NCBI GenBank assembly: GCA_001898995.1
Contig: MKVZ01000016.1
Span: 184,108 to 248,107 of the forward strand
DNA from: Rhizobiales bacterium 63-22
GTDB taxonomy: Bacteria > Pseudomonadota > Alphaproteobacteria > Rhizobiales > Rhizobiaceae
Direction of reading: 5' to 3'
DNA length: 64,000 nucleotides
This document shows, piece after piece, positions 8,733 to 16,855 of this stretch. Each line of letters starts with the position of its first letter. The first letter of the stretch is position 1. The translations under genes were made by a program, and so were the position numbers. Under the pieces are notes generated by a model. That model was not told the origin of the DNA. It ran no database searches and saw nothing but the letters and a program-made list of their open reading frames with translations.

Positions 8733-9313
8733 TTTCGTCCCGGCTCCTTCCGGGCCTTGCTTCGCCCTCGCCCCAGCGCCACGATCCGGTCCGTGGCGTC
8801 GAGGAAACGGGTCACTTTCGCGCCGAGCGCCAGAAGGCTGGTGAGACGGTCGGTATCGAGCTTCTTGACGTCGTCGTACCAGTTGGTGAGCTGCTCGATC
8901 AGCCGGTGCATGTCGCGCATACGGTCCTGCGCATAGCGGTCCTGCGCATCTTGCGGCTCCTGCATCAGCACCTCGCGCAGCACGGTAAGCGTCGGATCGA
9001 TCTCGCGCTTCTTGCGTTCCTCGGCCAGCGTCCGCAAAATCTGCCACACATCTTCCGGCGTGGTGAAGAAATCGCGGCGGTCGCCGGGAATGTGCCTGAG
9101 CAGAACGAGGTTCCAGCCCTGCAATTCACGGATACCCATGGAGACGTTGGAGCGCGACACGCCGAGCGCCTCGACGATCTGGTCGGCGCAGAGCGGCTCC
9201 GGCGACAGGAACAGCAGCGCGTAAATCTGCCCAACCGTGCGGTTGATGCCCCAGCGGCTGCCCATTTCGCCGAAATGGAGCACGAAGGACTGGACGATTG
9301 GCGACAGTTCCAT
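8729..9313 (-). CDS. GbsR/MarR-type transcriptional regulator leading the cyd operon
   Basis: A 194-residue winged-helix regulator of the GbsR family. The conserved start (FVLHFGEMGSRWGINRTVGQ, about residues 11-30) is followed by a helix-turn-helix (ADQIVEALGVSRSNVSMGIR) and the wing segment GDRRDFF. The C-terminal half is helical and charged, probably for dimerisation. Characterised GbsR proteins sense choline in Bacillus, but the family is broad. The gene is coupled to cydD by a 4-bp GTGA overlap, so it is probably an autoregulator of the bd oxidase operon. Its signal is unknown. Confidence 0.88.
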   Translation of the reverse strand: MELSPIVQSFVLHFGEMGSRWGINRTVGQIYALLFLSPEPLCADQIVEALGVSRSNVSMGIRELQGWNLVLLRHIPGDRRDFFTTPEDVWQILRTLAEERKKREIDPTLTVLREVLMQEPQDAQDRYAQDRMRDMHRLIEQLTNWYDDVKKLDTDRLTSLLALGAKVTRFLDATDRIVALGRGRSKARKEPGRK

Positions 9314-9333
9314 TTAACGGTCCCGCTTCATTT

Positions 9334-9362
9334 ATTTCCGAAATTTCAGAAATTACTGAAAT
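9334..9362. promoter_or_regulatory. Tandem 9-bp repeat, probable operator of the gbsR-cyd operon
   Basis: Three head-to-tail 9-mers, ATTTCCGAA, ATTTCAGAA and ATTACTGAA, followed by AT. They create nested inverted repeats: ATTTC-N-GAAAT at 9334-9344 and 9343-9353, and a 20-bp ATTTCAG-N6-CTGAAAT at 9343-9362. The element sits 20-50 bp upstream of the regulator start in an AT-rich patch. Autoregulatory binding by the GbsR-like protein is inferred from position and symmetry. Confidence 0.6.
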
Positions 9363-9419
9363 CCATATAAACCAGACGACCCGCCCGCGCATCCGGACAA
9401 TTGGCCGCAGGGCAGTGTT

Positions 9420-9530
9420 TAGAGCGTGTTTCGATCTGATCCTATCAGATCGAAACACGCTCTATCTCTTTGCTTTTACGCATTATCCTACGCGAAACCG
9501 CTTCGCACTTTCGCTGGAAATGCTCTCATG
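9420..9530. repeat. RIME-like intergenic mosaic element with 21-bp palindrome
   Basis: Positions 9420-9440 and 9444-9464 form a perfect 21-bp inverted repeat (TAGAGCGTGTTTCG...) separated by CCT. It is followed by a second module running to about 9526 (ACGCATTATCCTACGCGAAA, then GGAAATGCTCT). This two-module layout matches the dispersed intergenic elements of rhizobia and Brucella (RIME family). It lies between the mnhG stop and the gbsR promoter, and the hairpin may terminate or stabilise transcripts. Related modules occur at 36375 and 45683. Confidence 0.75.
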
Positions 9531-9532
9531 GG

Positions 9533-9895
9533 TCAGCCTTCGTCGGCCGGATCGGATATGGCGGGCAGTTCCCGGCTGTCCTGCGTGCTGTCGCGATGGA
9601 TCACGGCGCGGCTCAGCAGCATCAGCGTCACCGGCGTGGTGACGACGATGAAGACGGCGATCAGCACTTCGTGCAGCACGGGCCGCGATTGCAATATGGA
9701 AAAGAAAAGGATCGAGGCGATCAATATGCCGGCTGCCCCGAAGGAGGTGCCGAGCGCCGGCCCGTGGATGCGTTCGTAGAAGCTTCTGAAGCGCACCAGC
9801 CCGATGCAGCCGACAAGCGTGAAGAAGCCGCCGGCCAGCAGGAAGAAAGAGATGAGCATGGCGGCCCAGAGCGGGATTCCGGCGGCATGGATCAT
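9533..9895 (-). CDS. mnhG: Mrp-type Na+/H+ antiporter subunit G
   Basis: A 120-residue membrane protein with three hydrophobic segments and the MnhG/PhaG signature region GCIGLVRFRSFYERIHGPA. It is the last gene of the seven-function Mrp set; its start overlaps mnhF by 4 bp. The hydrophilic C-terminus ends right at the RIME-like element. Role: accessory subunit of the cation/proton antiporter in the inner membrane. Confidence 0.93.
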   Translation of the reverse strand: MIHAAGIPLWAAMLISFFLLAGGFFTLVGCIGLVRFRSFYERIHGPALGTSFGAAGILIASILFFSILQSRPVLHEVLIAVFIVVTTPVTLMLLSRAVIHRDSTQDSRELPAISDPADEG

Positions 9896-10173
9896 TCGAT
9901 CACCTCCCCGCGCATCAGGAATTTCGCCAGCGCCACCGTCGCCACGAAGCCGAGCAGGGCGACGATCAGCGCCGCCTCGAAATAGAGTGTCGAGCCGGTG
10001 CGGATGCCGAAGGTGATGAGAAGCAGCAGCGCGCCGAGATAGAGCGCATCCGTCGCCAGCACGCGGTCCTGCGCGCGCGGACCCGCAAGCAGGCGGTAGA
10101 CCGCGCAGCCCATGGCGGCGACCAGCATCAGTTGCGCGGCAAGCAGCGACCAGAAGATGATGACGGCGCTCAT
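9892..10173 (-). CDS. mnhF: Mrp-type Na+/H+ antiporter subunit F
   Basis: A 93-residue three-helix membrane protein with the MnhF/PhaF pattern, including YRLLAGPRAQDRVLATDAL. The DR in this loop is highly conserved in the family. It overlaps mnhE and mnhG by 4 bp each, giving a tightly coupled operon. Required for assembly or activity of the antiporter complex in characterised systems. Confidence 0.93.
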   Translation of the reverse strand: MSAVIIFWSLLAAQLMLVAAMGCAVYRLLAGPRAQDRVLATDALYLGALLLLITFGIRTGSTLYFEAALIVALLGFVATVALAKFLMRGEVIE

Positions 10174-10688
10174 GTGGCTTTCTCCTCTCCGGTTGCGTCT
10201 GCCGTCCCGAATATCTCGATCAGCGGCTTTTCGTATTGCCGCTTCACCAGATCGCGCCAGGCGTCCGCGTCATCGAGGTCGAGCACATGAATGGTCAGTT
10301 CGCGCCGCGCGGCATGGTAGTCCACCCATGCCGTGCCGGGCGTCATGGTGATGAGAATGGAGAGCACCGCCAGCGCGGTGCTGTTTTCGAGTTCCAGCGG
10401 AACGATGACGAAGCCGGCCTGCCGCTGCCGCTTGCCGCCCGAAAGCACGGTGCGGGCCACCGCAATATTCGAGTGAACGACATCGACCGCCAGATTGGAG
10501 CAGAGGCGCGCCAGCGCCGGCATGGAGCGGATATGGTTCTTCCGCGGCTGCAGCGCGGTCATGGCCAGACAGGCGAAGAAGGCGATCGGCAGGGCAAGGA
10601 TGAATTGCGCGCGGGTAAAGCCGTTGAGCAGCAGCCAGAACACGACCAGCGCCACGAAAAGCAGCGGATAGGGAAAAATCCGTCTCAT
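10170..10688 (-). CDS. mnhE: Mrp-type Na+/H+ antiporter subunit E
   Basis: A 172-residue subunit with N-terminal membrane helices (about residues 7-46) and a soluble C-terminal part. Family signatures include NGFTRAQF near the start, and the segments VVHSNIAVA and SILITMTPGTAWVD. I start it at the ATG at 10688, which overlaps the mnhD stop by 4 bp. The same frame stays open upstream antisense-style through mnhD, but that is not a fusion. Confidence 0.92.
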   Translation of the reverse strand: MRRIFPYPLLFVALVVFWLLLNGFTRAQFILALPIAFFACLAMTALQPRKNHIRSMPALARLCSNLAVDVVHSNIAVARTVLSGGKRQRQAGFVIVPLELENSTALAVLSILITMTPGTAWVDYHAARRELTIHVLDLDDADAWRDLVKRQYEKPLIEIFGTADATGEEKAT

Positions 10689-12334
10689 GGCGTGCCTCCC
10701 GTTCCGGTGCCGGTGCTGGCCGGCGTCACGTTGGCGCGCGGCGCGTCGAGGACGCTGTCGATATAATCGGATGGATTGTGCAGCGCGCGCGCCGTATCGT
10801 CCATATAGCGCATCGCCGGACCGGCGGCGATGGTGAGCGCGAGGCAGAGCCCCAGCAGCCCCGCCACCGGCACCACCTCGCGCACCAGAACGCGCGGGAC
10901 ATTGCCTTCCAGCGAAGCCCAGAAGGTGCGGATGCCGGTGCGGGTCATGGCGATGAGCGCGGAGAGGCCGGAGAGCAGGATGAGCGTCACCAGCACCCAG
11001 TTCGCGGGACTGACCGCCTGCGCCTGCCGCGCCGCCGAACCGTCGCCGTTGAAGGCGGCCGAGAGGATGAGGAACTTGGCGATGAAGCCGGAAAAGGGCG
11101 GCAGGCCGATCAGCAGGATCGCCACGATGCCGAAGCAGGTGCCGAGGATGGCGAGCGTCGCCGGCAGCACCGCGCCCACTTCCTCCTCCTCGTCCTCTTC
11201 TTCCTCGTCGCCATAGGCTTCCATGGTGACGGCGAGAACGTTGGCGGCGGCGTCCTGCCCGCGTTCGACGAGTTCGATCAGCAGGAAGAAGGCGGCAATG
11301 GTGAGCGTGGAACTGACCATGTAGAAGAGTGCCGCGCCCGTCATGGCGGCGTTGCCGCTGCCGATGGCGGCCAGCAGCGTGCCGGAGGAAACGAGGATGC
11401 TGTAGCTCGCCAGCCTGCCAAGCGCCTGCGAGGCGACCACGCCGATGAGGCCGAAGGCCAGCGTCACCATGCCGCCGAAATAGAGCCAGTCGTTGCCGAA
11501 ACCGTAGGAGGAACCGGCGCTGACGCCGAACATGAGCGGCGACAGGCGCAAAAGCACATAGATGCCGACCTTGCTCATGATGGCGAAGACGGCCGCGACC
11601 GGCGGCGCCGCCGCCGTATAGGTCGGCGCCAGCCAGAAATTGAGCGGCCACATGCCCGCCTTGATCAGAAAGGCGACGCCCAGCACCGCCGCGCCCGCTT
11701 CGAGCAGCATGCGGTCTTCGGGCGCCACCTCCGCGATGCGCTTGGCGAGATCGGCCATGTTGAGCGTACCGGTGACGCCGTAGATCAGGCTCACCCCGAT
11801 CAGGAACAGCGACGATGCGAGCAGGTTGACGGCGATATAGTGCATCCCCGCCCTCACGCGCGCCGGGCCGGAACCGTGCAGCGCGAGGCCGTACGATGCG
11901 GCGAGCATGACCTCGAAGAAGACGAAGAGGTTGAACAGGTCGCCGGTGAGGAAAGCGCCGTTCAGTCCCATCAGCAGAAGCTGGAAGATGGTGTGGAAAT
12001 GCGGGCTGGCCTTGTACCAGTGCGCCAGCGCGAAGGAGAGCGCCGCCAGCCCCAGCAGGCTCGCCAGCAGCAGCATCAGCCCGGCCAGCCGGTCCAGCAC
12101 CAGCACGATGCCGAAGGGCGCCGGCCAGTTGCCGATGAGATAGACGATGGCCTGCGGCGCCTTTTCGTTGGCCATGCCGGCGAGCACGACGGCGATGGCG
12201 ACGAGGCCCAGCGTCGAGACGGTGTTGATCGCCATTTTCAGTTTGCGGCGGCGCTCGTCGAAGAGGAGCAGCACCGCGGCCGTCACCAGCGGCAGCACTA
12301 TGGGCGCGACGATGAGGTGCGATTGCCACGGCAT
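10685..12334 (-). CDS. mnhD: Mrp-type Na+/H+ antiporter subunit D (proton-translocating)
   Basis: A 549-residue polytopic protein of the proton-conducting membrane transporter family shared with complex I NuoM/NuoN. Typical motifs are LTGDLFNLFVFFEVMLAASY (about residues 110-130) and the conserved Lys/His-bearing helices, such as VAFLIKAGMWPLNFWL. Oddity: an acidic run GDEEEEDEEEEV at about residues 374-386 in a loop between late helices, longer than I would expect. Two bases separate it from mnhC. Confidence 0.94.
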   Translation of the reverse strand: MPWQSHLIVAPIVLPLVTAAVLLLFDERRRKLKMAINTVSTLGLVAIAVVLAGMANEKAPQAIVYLIGNWPAPFGIVLVLDRLAGLMLLLASLLGLAALSFALAHWYKASPHFHTIFQLLLMGLNGAFLTGDLFNLFVFFEVMLAASYGLALHGSGPARVRAGMHYIAVNLLASSLFLIGVSLIYGVTGTLNMADLAKRIAEVAPEDRMLLEAGAAVLGVAFLIKAGMWPLNFWLAPTYTAAAPPVAAVFAIMSKVGIYVLLRLSPLMFGVSAGSSYGFGNDWLYFGGMVTLAFGLIGVVASQALGRLASYSILVSSGTLLAAIGSGNAAMTGAALFYMVSSTLTIAAFFLLIELVERGQDAAANVLAVTMEAYGDEEEEDEEEEVGAVLPATLAILGTCFGIVAILLIGLPPFSGFIAKFLILSAAFNGDGSAARQAQAVSPANWVLVTLILLSGLSALIAMTRTGIRTFWASLEGNVPRVLVREVVPVAGLLGLCLALTIAAGPAMRYMDDTARALHNPSDYIDSVLDAPRANVTPASTGTGTGGTP

Positions 12335-12336
12335 CG

Positions 12337-12675
12337 TCAGTTCTCCCTGCCGTCGACATGGTCGGTGCGCGTCAGCCCGCGCGAGGCGAGCAGCACGACA
12401 AGGAAAAGCGCGGTCATGGCGAAACCGATGACGATGGCCGTCAGCACCAGCGCCTGCGGCACGGGATCTGCATATTGCCCCGGCAGCACGTTCGTGCCGG
12501 AGGTCAGCACCGGCGGCGCGTCGGAGCGCAGCCGCCCCATGGAGAAGATGAAGAGATTGACCGCGTAGGAGATCAGCGACAGGCCGATCGCCACCTGAAA
12601 GGTGCGCGGGCGAAGCACCAGCCAGACGCCGGAAGCGGTCAGCACGCCGATGGCGAGAGCCAGCACAAGTTCCAT
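12337..12675 (-). CDS. mnhC: Mrp-type Na+/H+ antiporter subunit C
   Basis: A 112-residue three-helix protein homologous to NuoK and MnhC/PhaC. It shows GVWLVLRPRTFQVAIGLSL and a third helix LVLTAIVIGFAMTALFL with the conserved pattern of the family. The ATG shares one base with the mnhA stop (TGATG), so translation is coupled. Length is normal. Confidence 0.94.
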   Translation of the reverse strand: MELVLALAIGVLTASGVWLVLRPRTFQVAIGLSLISYAVNLFIFSMGRLRSDAPPVLTSGTNVLPGQYADPVPQALVLTAIVIGFAMTALFLVVLLASRGLTRTDHVDGREN

Positions 12676-15599
12676 CAGTTCTCCTCCTTCGCGCCGGCGA
12701 GCTTTTCCACGCGGTGCCTGCGGATCGACTGGTGCGCCAGCGCGATCAGCACGATCACGGTCGCGCCCACGACCAGCGAGAACACGCCGAGGTCGAAGAG
12801 GAGCGCGCTCGCCAGCGGCATCTTGCCGATATGCGGAAGGTCGGCATAGCGGAAGAAGGTGGTGAGGAAGGGATAGCCGAACAGCCACGCCCCTGCCCCG
12901 GTCGCCGCCGCAAACAGCCAGCCGAGCGCGATCCAGCGCAGCGGCAATATGCGCAGCCGGTCCTCCACCCAGCGCGTTCCCTTCGCCAGATATTGCAGGA
13001 TGAAGGCAATGGCCAGCGCCACGCCCGCCGCGAAGCCGCCGCCCGGCAGGTCGTGCCCGCGCAGGAATAGATGCACCGCGAACACGATGATGACCGGGAA
13101 CAGCCAGTGCATGATGACCGACGGCGCGGCGAGATAATCGGCCAGCGTGTCGCCCGCCTTGCGGTCCGGCATGGCCTCGTCGTAGGCGTCCTGAATCTTC
13201 TGCTGCGCGGTCGAGCCGGTTGTGTCGGGCGCGGGGCGGAAGCGGCGCAGGAGCGCGAAGACGGTGAGACCCACCACGCCGAGCACGGCAATCTCGCCGA
13301 ACGTGTCGAAGGCGCGGAAATCCACGAGGATGACGTTGACGACATTCCTGCCGCCGCCGCCCGGATAGGCGTTTTCGAGGAAATAATCGGCGATGCTGTC
13401 CGGCGACGGGCGCGTCATCACCGCATAGGCGATGACCGCCATGCCCGTCCCGCCGATCAGCGCCAGCGCGAGATCGCGATAGCGGCGGATGCGGGGGAGC
13501 AGCTTCGCCGGCAGCGGATCGGGGTCCTCCCAGCGCTTGGGAAGCCAGCGCAGGCCCAGCAGAAGCAACACGGTGGTCACGATCTCCACCAGCAATTGCG
13601 TCACGGCGAGGTCGGGCGCGGAGAGCCAGATGAAGGTGATGCAGGTGACGAGTCCCGCCCCGCCGAGCAGCATCAGCGCCGCGAGGCGATGGAACTTGGC
13701 CTGCCATGCCGCGCCGATGGCGCAGGTCGCGCCCATCAGCCAGAGCGCGGCGAAGATCGGGTCCACGGGCTGCGCGCTGTTCGTGCCGGAGCGCAGGGCG
13801 CTCCAGCCGCTCTCGAAGAGCGGCCATGCCGCGGCCAGTATGGCCACGCCGACGATGATGCGCAGTTGCGGTTGCAGGCGGCGGGTGCTCAGGAAGCTTT
13901 CCGCCTTGCGCGCCCAGTTCCACGACAGCGTCACCAGCACGCGCTCGAAAATACGCTGCCCCTGCAAATGGCGGAACAGCGGCGGGCCGTCCTCGCTGGT
14001 GGCGAGATAGTTCCTGAGCAGCGAATGCAGCACGATGCCGCCGATCATGGCCACGATGCTCATCATCAGCGGCAGGTTGAAGCCATGCCAGACGGAAAGG
14101 CTGTATTGCGGCGTGGCCGACCCCAGAACCGCGACGACGGCCGAATGGAGAAACGGCCCGATGGACAGGCCGGGCGCGATGCCGATCAGCAGGCAGAGCA
14201 GCACCAGAAGCTCGATCGGACGGCGCATCCAGCGCGGCGGTTCATGCGGCTCGTGCGGCAGGTCGTGCGGCGGCGGCCCGAAAAAGGTCGAATGGATGAA
14301 GCGCACCGAATAAGCGACGGTAAAGACGCCGGCGAGCGTCGCCACATAGGGCGTGATCGTGTCGAGCCAGGACGCCATATGGGTTTCGACGGTCTCGGCG
14401 AAGAACATCTCCTTGGAGATGAAACCGTTGAGCAGCGGCACGCCGGCCATGGCCGCGCTCGCCACCATGGCCAGCGCCGCCGTATAGGGCATGGGCCGCA
14501 ACAGGCCGCTCAGGCGGCGCATGTCGCGCGTGCCGGTCTCATGGTCGATGATGCCCGCCGCCATGAACAGCGACGCCTTGAAGATGGCGTGGTTAACCAT
14601 GTGGAAGATCGCCGCCACCGCCGCCAGCGGACTGCCGAGGCTGAGCAGCACCGTGATGAGGCCGAGATTGCTGATGGTCGAATAGGCGAGCAGCCCCTTG
14701 AGATCCTGCTGGAATACGGCGAAGAAGCTTCCGAGCAGCATCGTGACGAGACCGGCGAGGCCCAGAATCCAGAACCATTGCTCGGTGCCCGCCAGCACGG
14801 GCCACAGCCGCGCCAGCAGGAACACGCCTGCCTTCACCATGGTGGCCGAGTGGAGATAGGCGGAGACCGGCGTCGGCGCCGCCATGGCGTTGGGCAGCCA
14901 GAACTGGAACGGGAACTGCGCGCTCTTGGTGAAGGCGGCGAGCACGATCAGCACCAGCACCACCGTATAGAGCGGATGCGCGCGCACGATGTTGCCCGCC
15001 GCCAGTACCTTGTCGAGATCGTAGCTGCCGACGATATGGCCCAGCAGCAGCACACCGGCCAAGAGGCAGAAACCGCCCATGCCGGTCACGGTCAGCGCCA
15101 TGCGCGCGCCGTCGCGCGCGCTCGCATTGTGATACCAGTAGCCGATGAGCAGGAAGGAGAAGACGCTGGTCAGTTCCCAGAACACCGCGAGCAGGACGAT
15201 ATTGCCCGACAGCACCACGCCCAGCATGGACCCCATGAAGGCGAGCAGGAAGGAGAAGAAGCGCGGCACCGGATCGTCCGGCGACATGTAATAGCGCGCA
15301 TAGATCACTACGAGCAGCCCGATGCCGGCGATCAGCATGGCGAAAAGCCATGCAAAACCGTCCATGCGCAGCGTCACGTCCAGCCCGTAGCCGGGCAGCC
15401 ATTCGATGGTCCCGCGCACGACCTTTCCGTCGGCGACGACCGGATAAAGGCTGGCGACGACGACAAGGGCGACGAGCGCGATCGCGGCGCTGAACCATGC
15501 GGAGCCGCTGCGATCCGCGCTCCTGAATAGGCCCGTGACGACGCTGCCGAGAAACGGAAGTAGGACCAGCAGGAAAAGCAGTCTGCCGTCCGTCGCCAT
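12675..15599 (-). CDS. mnhA: Mrp-type Na+/H+ antiporter subunit A with fused MnhB domain (PhaAB type)
   Basis: A 974-residue giant membrane subunit. The N-terminal part (about 1-500) is the NuoL-like proton channel domain with FWELTSVFSFLLIGYW, LPNAMAAPTPVSAYLHSATM and LFMAAGIIDHETGTRD. The middle contains MnhA-specific helices. The C-terminal 200 residues (FLRGHDLPGGGFAAGVALA and following) are the MnhB domain. A fused A and B subunit is the PhaAB arrangement known from Sinorhizobium meliloti pha1, where the system affects K+ efflux and alkaline pH adaptation. It is first in its operon; no separate mnhB is present, as expected for a fusion. Confidence 0.94.
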   Translation of the reverse strand: MATDGRLLFLLVLLPFLGSVVTGLFRSADRSGSAWFSAAIALVALVVVASLYPVVADGKVVRGTIEWLPGYGLDVTLRMDGFAWLFAMLIAGIGLLVVIYARYYMSPDDPVPRFFSFLLAFMGSMLGVVLSGNIVLLAVFWELTSVFSFLLIGYWYHNASARDGARMALTVTGMGGFCLLAGVLLLGHIVGSYDLDKVLAAGNIVRAHPLYTVVLVLIVLAAFTKSAQFPFQFWLPNAMAAPTPVSAYLHSATMVKAGVFLLARLWPVLAGTEQWFWILGLAGLVTMLLGSFFAVFQQDLKGLLAYSTISNLGLITVLLSLGSPLAAVAAIFHMVNHAIFKASLFMAAGIIDHETGTRDMRRLSGLLRPMPYTAALAMVASAAMAGVPLLNGFISKEMFFAETVETHMASWLDTITPYVATLAGVFTVAYSVRFIHSTFFGPPPHDLPHEPHEPPRWMRRPIELLVLLCLLIGIAPGLSIGPFLHSAVVAVLGSATPQYSLSVWHGFNLPLMMSIVAMIGGIVLHSLLRNYLATSEDGPPLFRHLQGQRIFERVLVTLSWNWARKAESFLSTRRLQPQLRIIVGVAILAAAWPLFESGWSALRSGTNSAQPVDPIFAALWLMGATCAIGAAWQAKFHRLAALMLLGGAGLVTCITFIWLSAPDLAVTQLLVEIVTTVLLLLGLRWLPKRWEDPDPLPAKLLPRIRRYRDLALALIGGTGMAVIAYAVMTRPSPDSIADYFLENAYPGGGGRNVVNVILVDFRAFDTFGEIAVLGVVGLTVFALLRRFRPAPDTTGSTAQQKIQDAYDEAMPDRKAGDTLADYLAAPSVIMHWLFPVIIVFAVHLFLRGHDLPGGGFAAGVALAIAFILQYLAKGTRWVEDRLRILPLRWIALGWLFAAATGAGAWLFGYPFLTTFFRYADLPHIGKMPLASALLFDLGVFSLVVGATVIVLIALAHQSIRRHRVEKLAGAKEEN

Positions 15600-16183
15600 G
15601 CTTCACCGCCCTCCAATCCGCTTCCGTCGCCGCGTTGCGTGGACAAATCATTTTGCCCCTTGGAATCATTATGACCGGCGGGGGGATATTATGGCAATAG
15701 CTTTCAAGGGGTTATCGAAAGTTATTACGCCCTGACGTAACGATTTCCGCCTTCCTTTCGCCTGTATGCGCCCGGATTCACGCTCCGAGAAGAAGCCGGG
15801 CCAGTCCGTCCGCCTGCACGCGGATATCGGGAACGGCCGCCGCTTCCCGGAAGATGCCTTTCGTCACCGGTCCGAGCGCGAAGAACGGAGCCGCGGCATC
15901 GCCATGCCTGTCGCGAATCCGCAGATCGTCGGTTATGTCGAGGCCGAGATCGAGCGGATCGGGTCGCGCGAGGCCGGATTCCTTCACCGTTATGCGATGG
16001 GGAAACAATCTTCCGCAAATCGTCGCGATTCGTTGACAGTGTGTTTCAGAAAGGCGGGCTGGCTTCGGCGTGGCTTTTCAATATTCTGCCGTCGACTATC
16101 CCTGCGGCCGATCCGCCAGACCAAGCCCCGGCGAGGATGACGGACGGGTCCGCGCCACGATTGCAACATCAGGACAAAGATCG
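15600..16183. other. Gene-poor region between mnhA and the nitroreductase
   Basis: 584 bp with no intact gene. It holds the presumed mnhA promoter region (15600-15740), a short TTACG/CGTAA inverted repeat (15724-15739), the remnant described separately at 15778-16008, and the nitroreductase upstream region with an AGGA ribosome site at 16171. Open frames here on the plus strand have no recognisable content. Confidence 0.6.
15778..16008 (-). pseudogene. C-terminal remnant of an FAD/NAD(P)-binding protein
   Basis: A 76-codon open frame whose peptide reads SGLARPDPLDLGLDI, then FFALGPVTKGIFREAAAVPD followed by IRVQADGLARLLL. This is the conserved C-terminus of the FAD/NAD(P)-binding protein family that carries an N-terminal NAD_binding_9 domain. 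Such proteins are several hundred residues long, so only the last 65 or so residues remain. Upstream of about 16000 the frame loses similarity and only a TTG could start it. I read it as a decayed or deleted gene; a genuine small protein is unlikely. Confidence 0.65.
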
Positions 16184-16783
16184 ATGGAAAACAGCGTCAT
16201 TGCCTCCCTCAAAAAGCGCCGTACCCAATATGCCCTCGGCAGGAATCTGCCGCTTCCCAAGGAAAAAGTCGCCGAATTGATCCGCGAGGCGATCAAGCAT
16301 ACGCCGTCCTCCTTCAACTCGCAGACCTCGCGCGCCGTCATCCTGTTCGGGGCAGAGAGCGAACGGCTCTGGAACATCGCCAAGGAAACGCTGCGCAAAG
16401 TGGTCCCGGCCGACGCTTTCGCGCAGACCGAAGCCAAGCTCGACGGCTTCGCCGCCGGCGCCGGTACCGTCCTCTTCTACGAGGATCAGGATGTGGTGAA
16501 GGGTTTGCAGGAGAAATTCGCGCTCTATGCCGATAATTTCCCTGTCTGGTCGGAACAGTCGAGCGGCATGGCCCAGCATTCGGTCTGGGTCGCGCTGGCC
16601 GATGCCGGCATCGGTGCGAGCCTCCAGCACTATAATCCGCTGATCGACGCGGAAGTCGCCAGAACGTGGCACGTGCCGTCCTCGTGGAAGCTGCGCGCCC
16701 AGATGCCGTTCGGCTCTAACGAGAAGCCGTTCGGCGAGAAGACGTTCATGGACGACGACAGCCGTTTCAAGGTCTTCTACTGA
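16184..16783 (+). CDS. Nitroreductase family protein (Frm2/Hbn1-like)
   Basis: A 199-residue flavin-dependent oxidoreductase. The start SVIASLKKRRTQYALG and the segment HTPSSFNSQTSRAVILFG match the short nitroreductase subfamily that includes yeast Frm2/Hbn1 and related bacterial proteins, where NSQ-type residues bind FMN. The C-terminus has MPFGSNEKPFGEKTF, also typical. Start chosen at the ATG (16184) with AGGA 9 bases upstream. It probably reduces nitroaromatics or fatty-acid-related electrophiles with NAD(P)H; the substrate is not visible. It stands alone, convergent with the Anbu operon. Confidence 0.85.
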   Translation: MENSVIASLKKRRTQYALGRNLPLPKEKVAELIREAIKHTPSSFNSQTSRAVILFGAESERLWNIAKETLRKVVPADAFAQTEAKLDGFAAGAGTVLFYEDQDVVKGLQEKFALYADNFPVWSEQSSGMAQHSVWVALADAGIGASLQHYNPLIDAEVARTWHVPSSWKLRAQMPFGSNEKPFGEKTFMDDDSRFKVFY

Positions 16784-16802
16784 TCTTTGCAGAAATCGAA
16801 TG

Positions 16803-16835
16803 AAAAAGGCCGGGAGCGATGCTTCCGGCCTTTTC
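16803..16835. terminator. Bidirectional terminator between nitroreductase and Anbu genes
   Basis: AAAAGGCCGG (16804-16813) pairs with CCGGCCTTTT (16825-16834), with an 11-base loop. The run of A on the left and T on the right makes it a good Rho-independent terminator in both directions between two convergent genes. Confidence 0.85.
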
Positions 16836-16855
16836 TTTCAATCCCGGCTTGCCCT

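Noticed and set aside
8733..9047. N-terminal extension of CydD into the GbsR gene
   Set aside because: The extra 105 residues are the regulator gene read out of frame. The GTG at 8732 sits at a typical coupling overlap and gives the normal CydD N-terminus.
10170..12359. Apparent MnhE fusion with a 550-residue N-terminal extension
   Set aside because: The extension is the mnhD region in another frame. MnhE has its own ATG at 10688 overlapping the mnhD stop, so there are two separate genes.
12337..13923. 528-codon frame containing mnhC with a long extension
   Set aside because: Only the last 112 codons match MnhC. The rest is antisense or off-frame to the MnhA C-terminus.
10778..15530. Plus-strand open frames of about 600 and 820 codons opposite mnhD and mnhA
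   Set aside because: Same composition effect: they mirror the conserved antiporter genes and read as low-complexity charged sequence.
15766..16140. Plus-strand 124-codon frame between mnhA and the nitroreductase
   Set aside because: No ribosome site and no recognisable sequence. It is opposite the FAD/NAD(P)-protein remnant, which does show family similarity.
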